In this document: piece after piece, positions 46,684 through 57,576 of the stretch
Position numbering within the stretch: position 1 is the stretch's first letter
Layout: the number at the start of each line of letters is the position of its first letter
Assembly (NCBI GenBank): GCA_025330725.1
Contig: JAIWND010000010.1
Span: forward strand, 434,001-498,000
Length of the DNA: 64,000 nucleotides
Source: Chlamydoabsidia padenii
Taxonomy: Eukaryota; Mucoromycota; Mucoromycetes; Mucorales; Cunninghamellaceae
Direction of reading: 5' to 3'
Position numbers and translations under genes: made by a program
The notes under the pieces: generated by a model
Databases searched by the model: none
Told to the model about the DNA's origin: nothing
Seen by the model: the letters and a program-made list of their open reading frames with translations, nothing else

Positions 46684-47114
46684 TCTTTATACATATAGTC
46701 ATTTACATACCCTTCTTTTATTTTATACAATAAAACTCTTTAACAATATAATGATCGGTACTGCATATACAGCTTCCATAAATGGTAGCGGGATTTGAAA
46801 ATGCGGATTTTTGAATGTATTACAGTGCAAATTGAAATGCAGGTTAAAACAATACAATGGAAAGTAAAAATGTATATATGTATATCGCTACAAGTAGTAA
46901 AACAAAATATATTTGCTTCAAGGGTGGTGTTTTATCAGCATCAAAGATGTCTTTACTCGGTGTAGGAGAAAGACACCCCCATTGATTGGCAGCTGGGAAA
47001 TTCAAATCCCGCTTACGCTAGCAACAAAATAAACAGCGCCCCCAAATAATTGACAAAAAAAAAGGGGGGGGGAAACTATCCCTCTTTCTTCTACTATTCA
47101 TTAACACTTTATAC
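46684..47114. other. spacer with two copies of the recurrent element
   Basis: GCGGGATTTGAA at 46788-46799 and TTCAAATCCCGC at 47001-47012 face each other 200 bp apart. No coding frame is seen. Confidence 0.55.
47001..47012 (+). promoter_or_regulatory. recurrent TTCAAATCCCGC element before the MBL gene
   Basis: This exact copy lies 102 bp before the start codon at 47115. Confidence 0.45.
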
Positions 47115-47367
47115 ATGGCAACAGTGGTGGAATTGATATTTCTTGGTACTGGTAACTCTGGGTGTATTCCTAATGTATGCTGTTTGACCGATCCTAAAGC
47201 TGATTGTAAAGTCTGCCTGTCATGCCTGACTCTTGAAGGACGCAAGAACAAACGAAGAAATGTCTCTGTGGCCATCCGTTTTCGAAAACATGACGACCCA
47301 CCAGGATTCAGACTACGGTAAGCAAAAAATGATAAAAAAGAAGGAGGGTATCGTACTAATCGTTGAC

Positions 47368-47405
<38 letters not shown>

Positions 47406-48463
47406 TACATTCAGAACCATTCTCATCGATTGTGGAAAAACGTTTTATGGTAATCCCCAGTAATATAACCAGACTAATGAAAAGACTGATGTTTATTTTT
47501 TATGCACTTTTAGAAAGCTCGATTGACTTGTTTCCGAAATATGGTATTCGAGAACTAGACGGGATTGTCTTGACGCACCCTCACGCTGACGCTATATTTG
47601 GACTGGATGATGCACGGATGTTGACTTTGGGGAACGCAGTACAAGAAAAGGTGGATATTTACTTGACAGAGGAAACCATGGATACAGTGAAAAGGGCATT
47701 TCCTTATCTTGTCAGTGCCGATTATGCTACAGGTAATATCATTCTTGTGGAAAGGATCCCGTGGTAGTTATTTAACTTCTTTTTAATTATATATATACTA
47801 TCTATTGCAGGTGGCGGCGATGTGGCGACCTTCAAATATCATATCTTTGATTCCACTAAAACATTATCTATTCATGGATTAGATTTTACACCGTTACCAG
47901 GTATGTATGAAAACAAAGGGGAGGGGGAGGGTCACATACACAAAATGATGCTTACTAACTGGATTTTGTATATAGTGCATCATGGTATCTATTTTACTAC
48001 TCGTCAACCTTATATTTGTCATGGCTTCCAATTTGGTGATATTACTTACTTATCTGATACCAACTACATACCACCTGAAACTATGGCTATTATAAAATCA
48101 AAACCTTCTCGTGTCTTGGTCTTGGATTGCTTAAGATGTATGGAAAAACAAAAGAACACAACAATCAGCTTACTAATTTTTCTTCTTCTTCTTGTTACTA
48201 TGATAGTTGGTGACTCACATGCTTCACATTTTGGATGGGATGATGCTTTAATTGCGACTCGGGAAATCAATGCTTTTAAATCTTATTTTGTTGGATTTGG
48301 ACATCGAATGGATCATTATGAAATGGAAACAAAGCTCAAGGACCTGGAATCTACCGACGGTCTCCGTGCTGCACCCGCTTTTGATGGTCTTTGCCTCAAT
48401 CTGGAATCAAAAGACAAGCTTGTTGAATCTTGTCCTTTTAGTGATAGTATTACTATAGAATAG
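47115..48463 (+). CDS. metallo-beta-lactamase-fold hydrolase
   Basis: The fold binds two metal ions and hydrolyses phosphodiesters or similar bonds. Six exons (47115-47317, 47415-47449, 47514-47732, 47811-47900, 47976-48137, 48207-48463) give 321 residues. The start LIFLGTGNSGCIPNV matches the fold's first strand, and a Cys-rich insert CKVCLSCL follows, as in a PhnP-like group. The metal motif is THPHADAIFGLDD, where the usual HxHxDH reads HPHADA, so the fourth ligand position differs. Later pieces are YLSDTNYIPPE and GDSHASHFGWDDA, carrying the remaining His and Asp ligands. A T tract of about 36 nt lies in intron 1. The gene is related to uncharacterised fungal and bacterial MBL proteins; reaction unknown. 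Confidence 0.8.
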
Positions 48464-48714
48464 CTCATTATCTTAATGTTATTAATAAAAGTATTTAGAC
48501 CTTCTTATTATTAATTTTATCAATTAAATAAAAGCAACAATAAAATATATGGTGTTTAAAAGTGGTTGAAAGAAATGATCAAAAGCAATCATACATAGGA
48601 AAAGAAATCAAAAAGTCAGTGCTGGGGAAATCGTCTGATTTTTAGGATCTTGTCTATACGTTGTCAATCAAATCGATAAAAAATAAGTGATACGAAAAGA
48701 TGGGATCTTTATTA
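48464..48714. other. spacer downstream of MBL gene
   Basis: This AT-rich spacer shows no gene. Confidence 0.45.
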
Positions 48715-49330
48715 AACGTCAGTTGGTTATGGTATTTAGGTTAAAAGCCAAGCACCAAGTGCCTTGTGTCAATCTGTCCGAACTTGCGATGACGTTTACC
48801 TGTCATGAAACCCATTTCGTGTTTAACCCCCGCTTTACCTTGATTCCTTACCAAGATTTTGGATGGGCTCTCCTCGCTCCATTGTTAAAGGATGATACTA
48901 ATGATTAAAGTGGTGATGTGAATACTATAACCCATTTCCAATATACTTCACCGCAAAAGTCAAGCACCAGGACCCCTGTGTTAGTCAGTCCAAGCTTGCA
49001 ATGAGTTTAACCTGTCTTTTTGCATGAAAAACGGACGAAGACTTATTTTACAGACAGAAGCAAAAATCATTTTCAAATCCCGCCAGTCCCTAGCCAGAGT
49101 TGGAAGGAGCTTGACCGCTTCATTGTCTTCGGATGCTAATGATTAAAGTGGCCATGTGAACACTATGACCTATTTTCAACATACTTTACCGCAAGCTCAA
49201 GTACCAAGACCCTTTTGTTAGTATGTTTAGACTTGCAATGACTTTTACCTTTTCTTTGCGACGAAAGATATATATATTTTTTTTCTATGTAGACGAAAGA
49301 AAACTTCATTTTCAAATGCCGAACACCAAA
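48715..49330 (-). repeat. second array of the ~240-bp repeat, inverted (about 2.5 copies)
   Basis: Here the shared landmarks of the 37-kb array occur as reverse complements: GCTAATGATTAAAGTGG, then GTGAA-ACTAT-ACC-ATTTTCAA-ATACTT, about 240 bp apart (48917 and 49157). Each copy contains a CCCGC element (48822-48833, exact at 49072-49083, weaker at 49311). There is no coding frame. Together with the 37-kb array this makes a dispersed, tandem-prone repeat family. Confidence 0.7.
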
Positions 49331-49934
49331 ATTCAATGCGCCCAACCATTCCCGATTTGAGGGCATGCTCATGGAGGGGAGGCGTTGTCAGTCGAGATTT
49401 CAATACTCATTGTAAGGCCCAAATTTATATATGCAGTCTCTCTCCACCCAACTTCTCCCCGTGCCCCCCTCTTTACGAGGGCACTCCATTCCATTTCTAT
49501 TACTATCAACACATTGTTGCGCAAAAAGCTGGATTTCGAAGTTTTATGATGATTAAGAAGTTTGAGATGTCCGTATGCTTTGGCGTCTTAAAACAACAGC
49601 AGAATTTTATTTATATAGAAGAGTGTTTTGTTGTACTGTAACCGTACTATTATACTTTAAATCAATAGCTATGATATAGGCTACGTTTCATATCACCGTC
49701 TCCCTTTGGCCAAATGGTCGGCACCATTCGGGTGCTGCCTGCGGCGCAAATTTGTCGATGCGCTTAAGTTTAGGTGTAGAGTTACAATACAACTTTTTGA
49801 TGGGGTCAAATCAGCAGACAACATCGTCGTTTCAAAAAGACTGAGAAAGACTGGGATTAAAAGACGTAAAGTTTGATCCAAAATCAGGTACCCCATCATC
49901 CCACGTGTCGAATTGAAACGCCGACTGAGTCGAT
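49331..49934. other. spacer after repeat array
   Basis: Nothing recognisable is seen apart from scattered CT-rich stretches (49430-49480) and a CCACGTGT site near 49901. Confidence 0.4.
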
Positions 49935-50483
49935 GCAAAGAAAAAGGCCGATTTTCCATTTTCTTTCTCGCTCTTCTTATTCTCTTCCAAACTCGACTGA
50001 TATCGCCATATCGATCACAAACAACACCATAAATAATAATAAACCTTCTCTTGACTTGGCCCATAATGTAAATGGATCTTGCATTGCCAGCCATGTAGAT
50101 GCCTATACTTACTCAACCCAAAGGTTTATATTCTTGAAGGGGAAGGGTAAATAACTAACCAACTACTTTTACAGCATTTAAAACAGTCTCTGGATCAACA
50201 ACACCAAGCTCAATTTCACACACTATACTTTTTAGGTAAAATGAAAAGTATGGAATGAAAATCTCGGCTTGCCACTTGTATACATACAAGGTGGGTAGGT
50301 CATGTGTATGACTTGATCATCCTTCATTTTATTATCTTACCCCTTGATAATTATTTGTTTATCTACTTTTTTGTTTACTTCCCTAGGTGTCATTTAACAG
50401 TCAATCAGATGGGTCTTTCAGTGACTAATTGGTATAACAAACGAACATCTCTTGCCACATTCTATAGAAGTACATTCCCATAA
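49935..50483 (+). CDS. possible small three-exon gene (91 residues)
   Basis: Not recognised. The exons 49935-50066, 50175-50235 and 50401-50483 add up to a multiple of three and have good GT-AG ends and pyrimidine-rich acceptors. The middle exon reads HLKQSLDQQHQAQFHTLYFL and the last reads MGLSVTNWYNKRTSLATFY. The first exon is basic and Ser-rich. An acceptor 14 nt further upstream would end the protein earlier. No homologue comes to mind; it could be chance. Confidence 0.35.
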
Positions 50484-50844
50484 CAAGGTATTCATGCCAT
50501 TGTCATATAGAATATGCATAAAAACACATTGTAGACAATAGTTATTTTTACCTTTTTTATTATTATAATAAAAGATGATTTGATATATGATAGGATGGAT
50601 AAATGTGGGGATCTACATGGGCATGATAAGATGATTTTAAATGGTGGTGGTGATACATACAAATAGATAATGATGGTAATGTTTGTAAGGAGGTTTGGAA
50701 CACGGGGGCAATGATAAGGAGACATGTTGGGTGGTAGTATTGATGAGGTCATCTGTGGATGAATTAATGACAAAGAAGACATCAACCAAGTCAAGTCAGT
50801 ATATGATATTCAAGTTTATTTCAAAGAAGATAACATATTTATAA

Positions 50845-50905
<61 letters not shown>

Positions 50906-50984
50906 GGGAGAGGGGTAAGTTATACTAGACTATGTAAATAAGGAGATATATGGAGAGAGAGAGAGGGGGGGAATAATGATGCTA
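50484..50984. other. spacer with a 56-nt poly-A run
   Basis: The run of A at 50848-50903 is the longest homopolymer in the window. Otherwise AT-rich, with no gene seen. Confidence 0.55.
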
Positions 50985-51476
50985 TTATGAAGGCAAAGTT
51001 GGAGATAAGAGAGTACTAGTTGACCAAGACCAATCGAGAAGAGCCAAGACTTTATCATGCTCCGAAGGAATAGCAAGTAACAAAGTATGAGAAGACGACG
51101 ACGACGATGGCGATGATTCCTTTGTAGTAGGTTGGAAGAGGAATGGTGTCGAGTCGATGGGTTGTGAGGTATCGTCGGTGGAATCTTCCATATCTTCGTC
51201 CAGTTGATCAAAACAAGCGTCTAACCAACTTTGTTCCTTTTGCTTTTCTTGTTCCATAGTAATCATACAGGCCGTCAGTAAGGTGTTTCGAATCAGCACC
51301 TTTTTCCGAAGCACAGGTTCCTCCAGCGCGTTTTCTTGTTGGTATAATTTGTACAGTGAGAGTTGGGTGATGGGATCCATGGAGGTGTTCATCCAGTAGG
51401 CGTTATCAGAGGTTGTATTGGTAATATCTGTTGTTGTTGTTGCTGCTGTTGTCATCGTCGTTGTATTAGGTACCAT
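50985..51476 (-). CDS. small protein of unknown function
   Basis: Not recognised. A single frame of 163 codons starts at the first ATG in frame (51476). Residues 1-30 are Thr-rich. A helical core at about 35-90 reads QLSLYKLYQQENALEEPVL and RNTLLTACMITMEQEKQKEQ, followed by an acidic piece DEDMEDSTDD and a Ser-rich tail ending in a short hydrophobic segment. The helical core looks selected rather than random. An upstream exon in the AT-rich 5' region is possible, since the frame stays open to about 51509 without an ATG. Confidence 0.55.
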   Translation of the reverse strand: MVPNTTTMTTAATTTTDITNTTSDNAYWMNTSMDPITQLSLYKLYQQENALEEPVLRKKVLIRNTLLTACMITMEQEKQKEQSWLDACFDQLDEDMEDSTDDTSQPIDSTPFLFQPTTKESSPSSSSSSHTLLLAIPSEHDKVLALLDWSWSTSTLLSPTLPS

Positions 51477-52191
51477 CAGAAGAAGTACATGATATCTTCC
51501 ACAAAACAAAACGAATCAATAGAGAAGGAATGAGAAGATCCTTATTGATTGTATGTCTTTTTTTAATGGTAGTATATAAAACTATATAAGTGAATATAAG
51601 TTTATATAAAGAAGTTGGTAGGGTTTCTTTAGTTGACTATCCTCTTTTTATAGAAAAAAAGAAGAGAGATAAAGAGGAAAAAGAAAGAGAAAGAGGGAAT
51701 GGAATGTTTATCTTTGTTGGATTTCAAATCCCGAAAAGGAGCCCCTGAGTGTGAGATAGTGATCCTCCTGCCACTTTTTGGCTTATTTCTTCACGCCATT
51801 TCCATTTGTTTTAATTGGACAACAGTCAAAGAAAGTGTATATATATATATATATATATACACGCACATACACATGACCTTACCATCGCCACTACAGAAAA
51901 AAGTCAGCTTCGCCAATCATGTTACATGCATAGGTAGAAATGACCATTTGGTCAAAAAGAAGAGACACACGCCTATCGTACGCCAATCAATCACACCAAA
52001 CTAACATATCCATGAAGTCTAATCCCATCAAGTGAGTCCCATTTGAGCTATCCAAGTCTTGCAATACAACCTTTTTTTTTTTTATTACATACATTTTCAA
52101 AACCCGACACAGGCCAGGTGTCAATATCACAAAATGATCAACATTTTTTTTTTTTTTAAATTTCAAAAGGGGGTCTCTAAGCTACTTGTGA
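51477..52191. other. divergent spacer with element and TA microsatellite
   Basis: It holds (TA)n at 51839-51861, a TTCAAATCCCGA copy at 51723-51734 and TTCAAAACCCGA at 52096-52107. The segment 52050-52110 also resembles a degenerate half-unit of the 240-bp repeat. No gene is seen. Confidence 0.5.
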
Positions 52192-52622
52192 TTATTCTTG
52201 TTGAATACTATCCTTGACCTTGTTCCATGCTTGTTTCGCCATACCAGAGTAATCTGTGTTGACCAGACCATGAGCCACTTGTGTGATTTGGCTATTCCAA
52301 GAGTGTTTCACTATCAATCCAGAAAAAGATTAGTAACCATTAAACTAGACCTTTTCCTCTCCATCTTACCTGAAGGAACAAGTCGTTTGTTGACATAATC
52401 TTTTGAATCATCAATCAAGGTAAAAGGTGGCAAGATGGATTCATGAGGTGTATCGAGTAAAGATTGAGTAGAGCTAGATGAGGTGATTTGTTCGAGACTT
52501 GCTCGGGCTGACTGTAAACGTTGTTGAATGGTATTGGTATCTTTAATCAAATCGTCGCGAAATTTGTAGGTGATAGCTGATACGGCAATAACACCGGCAA
52601 CCAAAGGGACAGTTCGAGGCAT
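52192..52622 (-). CDS. MICOS subunit Mic12/QIL1-like
   Basis: MICOS proteins shape mitochondrial crista junctions. Two exons (52622-52370, 52310-52192) give 123 residues. The N-terminus MPRTVPLVAGVIAVSAITYK is a single membrane anchor of the Mic12/QIL1 type. A helix with QQRLQSARASL follows. The C-terminal piece SWNSQITQVAHGLVNTDYSG, then AKQAWNKVKDS, resembles the conserved tail of fungal Mic12/Aim5 proteins. The family evolves fast, so the assignment is tentative. GCGGGACATGAA, a variant of the recurrent element, lies 81 bp upstream. Confidence 0.6.
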
Positions 52623-52703
52623 GTTGTAGAGGAGGGAGAGAATAAACAATGAACAAAGAGAAGAAAAAAAAAATCTTTGTTTTGATTGTGCCGCCCTGAA
52701 TAA

Positions 52704-52715
52704 GCGGGACATGAA
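52704..52715 (-). promoter_or_regulatory. variant of the recurrent element before the Mic12-like gene
   Basis: GCGGGACATGAA lies 81 bp upstream of the ATG at 52622, with the CCCGC core conserved. Confidence 0.35.
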
Positions 52716-52889
52716 ATTATTTCACATTCCGCCCTTCTTTTCCCACTGTTTGATCGTAACGTACAAATGTTTATTGGATATAAAAAAAAAATAGAGAAAG
52801 AGAGAGAGAGAGACAAAGGTATCTAGATTCTATAAACTAGTATATATATATATATATATGTATGTATTTGGGGGGGGGTTAAACTATAT

Positions 52890-54871
52890 CTAGAGACAAA
52901 TTCGATCCAGGTAGTGTTGAGCGAGGGAAACCAGATCATCACCCGAGCAGATGGTACCAATATGACCATCAGGACGAATAAACACCAAAGTAGGACGAGT
53001 ATCCATGGCATCACATCCATAATCACGATGACATTGAGCCTGATTCAACTTGTCAATTACTACATGGTCGACCAAAGCAGCCGGGCAATCCTCCGCACTA
53101 CTCGTTGTCACAATCATACACTCCACCGAGCCAAGTCGAGGACGTACACACGATGTCACCCAGTCATATACCTTGTTGACTTGATCTAAAGTACCAGGGC
53201 TAGTTATATCATTTGTCAAAACCAAGATAGTAAACGTTAGCCAGTCAATGCCATCAAATACCCTGGTCTTTTTTCCTGTGGATGCCTTGATCACCTTTGC
53301 ATTAGGAGCACGCGCACCTAGCATCCCTTGTTTGTTATTGCTTGACCACACCAGTGGATTCTGATCATCATCGCCCGATGGATAAGCAATACCAAAACCA
53401 GAGGTAAACAGCCGACTTTGCTGTACCACCTGACAATAATCGTTCGATTCATGACTAGCCGCTGCTTTAGCTGCCACCTTGTCGATATCCAATACTTGTT
53501 TCGCCACACCATGTCGTTCCAAGGTATACGTCTTTAGCACCTTTCGATCCATCAAGCCCCGTTCCACCAAACATAATTTCCACACCTATTTATAACAAAA
53601 AGTGAGTAAAGGATAGATACACGTATACCTTGTTTACTTACCAAGTTGAAGGCATCCCCAAAACCAGTATTGATGCCTTGACCGAGAGTAGGACTTTGAC
53701 AATGAGCGGCATCACCAAGTAAAAAGACCCGTTCATCCATACCATCCATTGTTGTTGCTTGTCGTTGTCCAACCACATAAGTCGACCAATACAGAGTACC
53801 CAAGAATTCCAGACGATAAGGCATCAGAGCTCGTTTAGCTTCTCGTTGAATGTCTTCCATTTGTATATTGTTGCGATTGTGTTGTTCTTTTCGGAGAGCG
53901 TTTTCGTTTTCGCTAAAGTGAACAAAGATCCGAGAAAGTCCATTTTCACGAGGGAAGAAGCTGACGGTTTTGGATTTGTCGCCTTGAAGTAAACTAGAAA
54001 AAGAAGAGAAGGGGGTTAGTCTTGTGGTTTTGAAGGAGACTTTTTTCAAATCCCGATATTTTTTTTCCAGTTACCAAAAATCTTTTCGACCAGGGAAATT
54101 AGTTCGAATCAAAGCATCCATTACCCCGCCAGTGATTTCGGTACTTGCACCTTCATATACAATACCCAACAAATGTCTGATTTCACTATGTGCACCATCA
54201 CAGCCAAAGATATATTTGCATTCCACTTGTTCGGTAACTTGATCACGGAGATTGGTGACGGTAGCAAGGAGAGGATAACTAGCGGCAGAGTTCTTTTGTA
54301 TATTTGCCACCGTGCAAGGTCGTTCTACTTGTACTTCAAGGTGAGATAGTTGGCTTTGGAGACTTGATTCAGTGATATGCTGTCCCACACATAGCAAGTA
54401 CCTTTCAGAATAAAACCTAGAATTAGGGCCCATCTCTCCCCCCCTTTATTTTTTCTTTTTTCCTTCCTATACTTACTGATATTTAGAGTCTACGTGATCA
54501 GGTACAAAAGGTGATGACTGGACCAATTTAGCATTGCTGTATGTATTCATTTTTTCTACCCGAGCCCCACTTGTCAGTAGTTCATCCTCCAATCCTGCCC
54601 TTTCAAGTAATTCCAACGTGCGACCATGCATATTATCACCTCGACCCCAATGGTTTGGTTCAAACTCGGCATCTAGAGTAAAAAAAAAAGCAAATGGTCA
54701 GTCGAGTTTGTCTCTTTTCTTTTTTTCAAACTTACCGAGAATACGCACAACCAAACCTGCTTGTCGTAACAAAGTGGCCGATAGTAACCCAACAGGACCA
54801 GCACCAACGATCAGGACATCGACTTGTTTTGTTGGAGAAGGAGGTAATGGGATATCATTATGAGGTGGCAT
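52890..54871 (-). CDS. FAD-dependent aromatic monooxygenase (phenol 2-monooxygenase type)
   Basis: Flavoprotein hydroxylases of this class add one oxygen to phenolic rings with NAD(P)H. Five exons (54871-54736, 54672-54477, 54416-54075, 53993-53642, 53585-52890) give 573 residues. The Rossmann start VDVLIVGAGPVGLL is at about 17-30. The second FAD motif CDGAHSEIRHLLGI has the DG ligand. The third, FLLGDAAHCQSPTLGQG with GINTGFGDAFNL, is complete. The C-terminal ~190 residues form the thioredoxin-like dimerisation domain of this group, ending LVFIRPDGHIGTICSGDD. All splice sites are GT-AG; intron 3 contains a TTCAAATCCCGA copy at 54047-54058. Related fungal enzymes act on phenol, pentachlorophenol or polyketide substrates, and which applies here cannot be told. 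Confidence 0.87.
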
Positions 54872-55123
54872 AGTGTCTTGTTTTAACTATCAGAAGATAA
54901 AGAAGTAAAAGAGAGAGAGAGAGAGAGAGTCCCCCTTTTTATGGAAGTATCACTACATCATTAGTTAATTTAAATCGGCGCTTTACAATTATCAAAACAT
55001 GGCATGATTTTTTCCCCCTTGTTTTTTGCCCCACACATATAACATCATCCAATAATTGCATAAGGGTCTAAAATAAACAACAACAATAAAAACAACAACA
55101 ACCATTTTTTTTTTATTGATATA

Positions 55124-56029
55124 TCAAGATGATTTTAAAAGAGGTATAGTATGAGAGGTATCCAAAGAGAAGACTTGATGTAACATGGTTTCCACACCTA
55201 GGAAAAAGACCCGCCAGATCCGGAAGAGAGGCAACACCATGTAACGCCCAGACGCCATCATGCCTTGTTGTTGATCCTTGACACTAGTTGTTTTGGATTC
55301 CGCTAATTCTGCCACCAAGTAAGCCACCTGCACCAATCGTTGAGAGACAAATAAGATGCCTTGTTGAAGATGGTAACCCCAAGTGGAGGAATTGTCTTTT
55401 GTTGTATGGGGTTCCACAGTCTGGTACCGGTTCGGAGGTAGTTGTTCCGTGGTGTCATATGCTAGTGTTGTTGTCTTTGCTGCATACCTGTCGTCTCGTC
55501 CCACGATCATAATAGGCTGTTCATCCAATGTATCATCATCATCATCGTCATCATCATCATCAGTGACATTCACAACATGCAGTGGTGAGGATGGCCAGTA
55601 AGCAGATTCAAAGTTCGTGTCACCATCTTCATTGCCCAAATTCAATGGTTGTTGTTCGCAAAGGCCAGTGAGAGGTGGTGTAAACATGAAATCATCCCCA
55701 GTCAAGATCACACAGGGCCGACTATCTGCTATTCCCAATAATATCTTTTGTGATTTGTTGTACATGGTGTGTAATTGCCAATTTTCTAAAAAGGAATAGA
55801 GTGGTCCGCTTTTCGATCGTGTTTCCAAGTCGCTTTGGATGGTAAATTTATAACAAGTGGCGCTAAATGTACGACTGGCCCACGACAAAAGTTGTTTGTC
55901 TTGTTCGTCATGTTGTTGGGTCGCCCAGTAATGTTGAAGGAGTTGGTCGTCGGATGTATGTTGCTGGCAAGTGTCTGGTTCCACTCCATCTACATTGTTT
56001 TCCAAATACTTTGACTTTTGTATTGTCAT
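55124..56029 (-). CDS. orphan protein with poly-Asp run
   Basis: Not recognised. One frame of 301 codons; the ATG at 56029 is the first in frame. The N-terminal 100 residues look folded (SWASRTFSATCYKFTIQSDL, FLENWQLHTMYNKSQKILLG). A ten-residue Asp run lies near 158-168 and is coded by GAT repeats that may vary in length. The C-terminus holds two amphipathic or membrane-near helices (FVSQRLVQVAYLVAELAE, LFRIWRVFFLGVETMLHQVF). There is no known domain. The 5' side has (TA)n and a perfect GCGGGATTTGAA at 56339-56350. Confidence 0.6.
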   Translation of the reverse strand: MTIQKSKYLENNVDGVEPDTCQQHTSDDQLLQHYWATQQHDEQDKQLLSWASRTFSATCYKFTIQSDLETRSKSGPLYSFLENWQLHTMYNKSQKILLGIADSRPCVILTGDDFMFTPPLTGLCEQQPLNLGNEDGDTNFESAYWPSSPLHVVNVTDDDDDDDDDDTLDEQPIMIVGRDDRYAAKTTTLAYDTTEQLPPNRYQTVEPHTTKDNSSTWGYHLQQGILFVSQRLVQVAYLVAELAESKTTSVKDQQQGMMASGRYMVLPLFRIWRVFFLGVETMLHQVFSLDTSHTIPLLKSS

Positions 56030-56830
56030 GGTATAATATATATATATATATATAAATATGGGGGATGAAAGAAAAAAGGAAGAGAAAGAAAAGAGAAAGA
56101 GAGAAAAAAGTGAGGGACGGCCTAAAAGTGGATAAGCTTTATCGGAATTTGAAAAAACGAGCCCCTTTCCTTAAATAAAAGCTTAAACGAGAGATGGAGA
56201 TCCCACCATCACATGAATAAAAGACCTTGGAACCAAAGCGCATTGACCACGCGCACCTTTCCAGTTCTTTTTTTTTTTTTTTTTCACCATGTTCTATTTT
56301 CATGGATACATCCGTTTTGTTTCAATGAGAAAACAAAGGCGGGATTTGAAAAAGGCGCACTTTTTTTTTTTTTTTTTTTCTTCCACTGGTGAGGTTTCCC
56401 ATCCGTATAAATGAGATATAATGTTCTTTTTATTTATAATGTTATTATGACTACTAGTATAATAATAATGAATGATAATGGTAATGACTGTGATTAAAAA
56501 AATGTATCAAAAAACTGAAAGGAGTGACTGATTGACATTATCAATGCAACGACTCCAGTGAAATTGTCTTTTAGGGAAATGAGTTGGGGAAAAAAAAACA
56601 GGGGATCGGAACCAGTATCCGCACTAGTAAAGAGATAGTTTTATAAAGATTGTCACATGTAAATCAAATTCATTGCTTTTTGGGTACAGATCACAACCTT
56701 GTGCATTATTTTTTGTTGTTGTTTCTTCTCGATAGTGGAAAGAAAGTTTTGTGTGATGTCTGGATTCCTTTTTTCGATTTTGATAAGAACTTGACGATGA
56801 AAGAGAAATAAAAAGAGAGAGAGAGTTTTA
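56030..56830. other. spacer with element copy
   Basis: TA repeats lie next to the ATG (56035-56053), and a TCGGAATTTGAA variant at 56143 and an exact copy at 56339-56350 follow. T tracts at 56270-56285 and 56360-56380 are also present. No coding sequence is seen. Confidence 0.5.
56339..56350 (-). promoter_or_regulatory. recurrent GCGGGATTTGAA element
   Basis: This exact copy lies 309 bp upstream of the orphan gene at 55124-56029, further away than usual. Confidence 0.35.
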
Positions 56831-57189
56831 TCATCGACGAGGAGAGACTGGACAGTTCTATACACCACAGAAGAAAAGAAAAGAGGGTGAGAGAGGAGGT
56901 TCAAAAATGTCATCGAGTAAGAATCCTAAGCATGCTTAGCAAACAAAAAAACAAATTACTTACCCTAGTCATATGTACCATCGACCCACAGATAGCACAC
57001 TTTACACGTTTGCACCGAGAATGTATTCTCAAGAAAGGCAAATGGATAAACATGCCAAGCCAAAAGTAAGGAAGAAGAAAAAGGAAAAGTGATAAAGTGA
57101 GAAAAGGAAGAAGAGAAAGTTGAGGAAGGAATTGTAAATCAAGGGCGGAGAAGGGTTTTTTTTTCTCACATGGATCCTGTTGAATCCAT
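56831..57189 (-). CDS. very small CCHC zinc-knuckle protein (36 residues)
   Basis: Three exons (57189-57170, 57027-56964, 56857-56831) total 111 nt with good GT-AG ends and code for 36 residues. The only domain is a classic zinc knuckle CX2CX4HX4C: CAICGSMVHMTRNC. Two basic residues sit before and after (RCKRVK, SPRR). The start MDSTGS and the end SPRR leave almost nothing else. The knuckle residues fall across the second intron (the final Cys is in the last exon), so they are unlikely to be chance. The exon 1 acceptor (CTTGAG) is the weakest link; reading on from an ATG in the presumed intron would give a longer basic N-terminus. Knuckles of this type bind single-stranded RNA or DNA, or protein. 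No family is known to me. Confidence 0.5.
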
Positions 57190-57576
57190 GTCTCTCTCTC
57201 TCTCTATCTCTCTCTCTCTCTTTTTTTTTTTTTATAGTTTGTCTTTTTAAAGGAATCCAATCTGATAGCAAAGCACCTAGAAAAAACTGTTTTTGGGTGG
57301 ATGATGGGTCTCTCTCTCGTCAATAATTGTACAATGTTTTTCACTCTTCCTTAAACATGTGCTTTTTACTCTATTTTTATTATTTATATCTCTCTATAAA
57401 GAAGGATGATGAAAAAGGCGGTTGCGATTTGTCTAGAAAGATTAAAGTCCCGACGCATGAATTTCATCGATCGACTTTCCCCGACCCTTTTTTCGATATT
57501 TCACGCGCCGCTTTAAACATCCTTTTATATCAAATTGACTTTGTCAGGCCTTTTTTTCTTTTTTCTTTCGCACACT

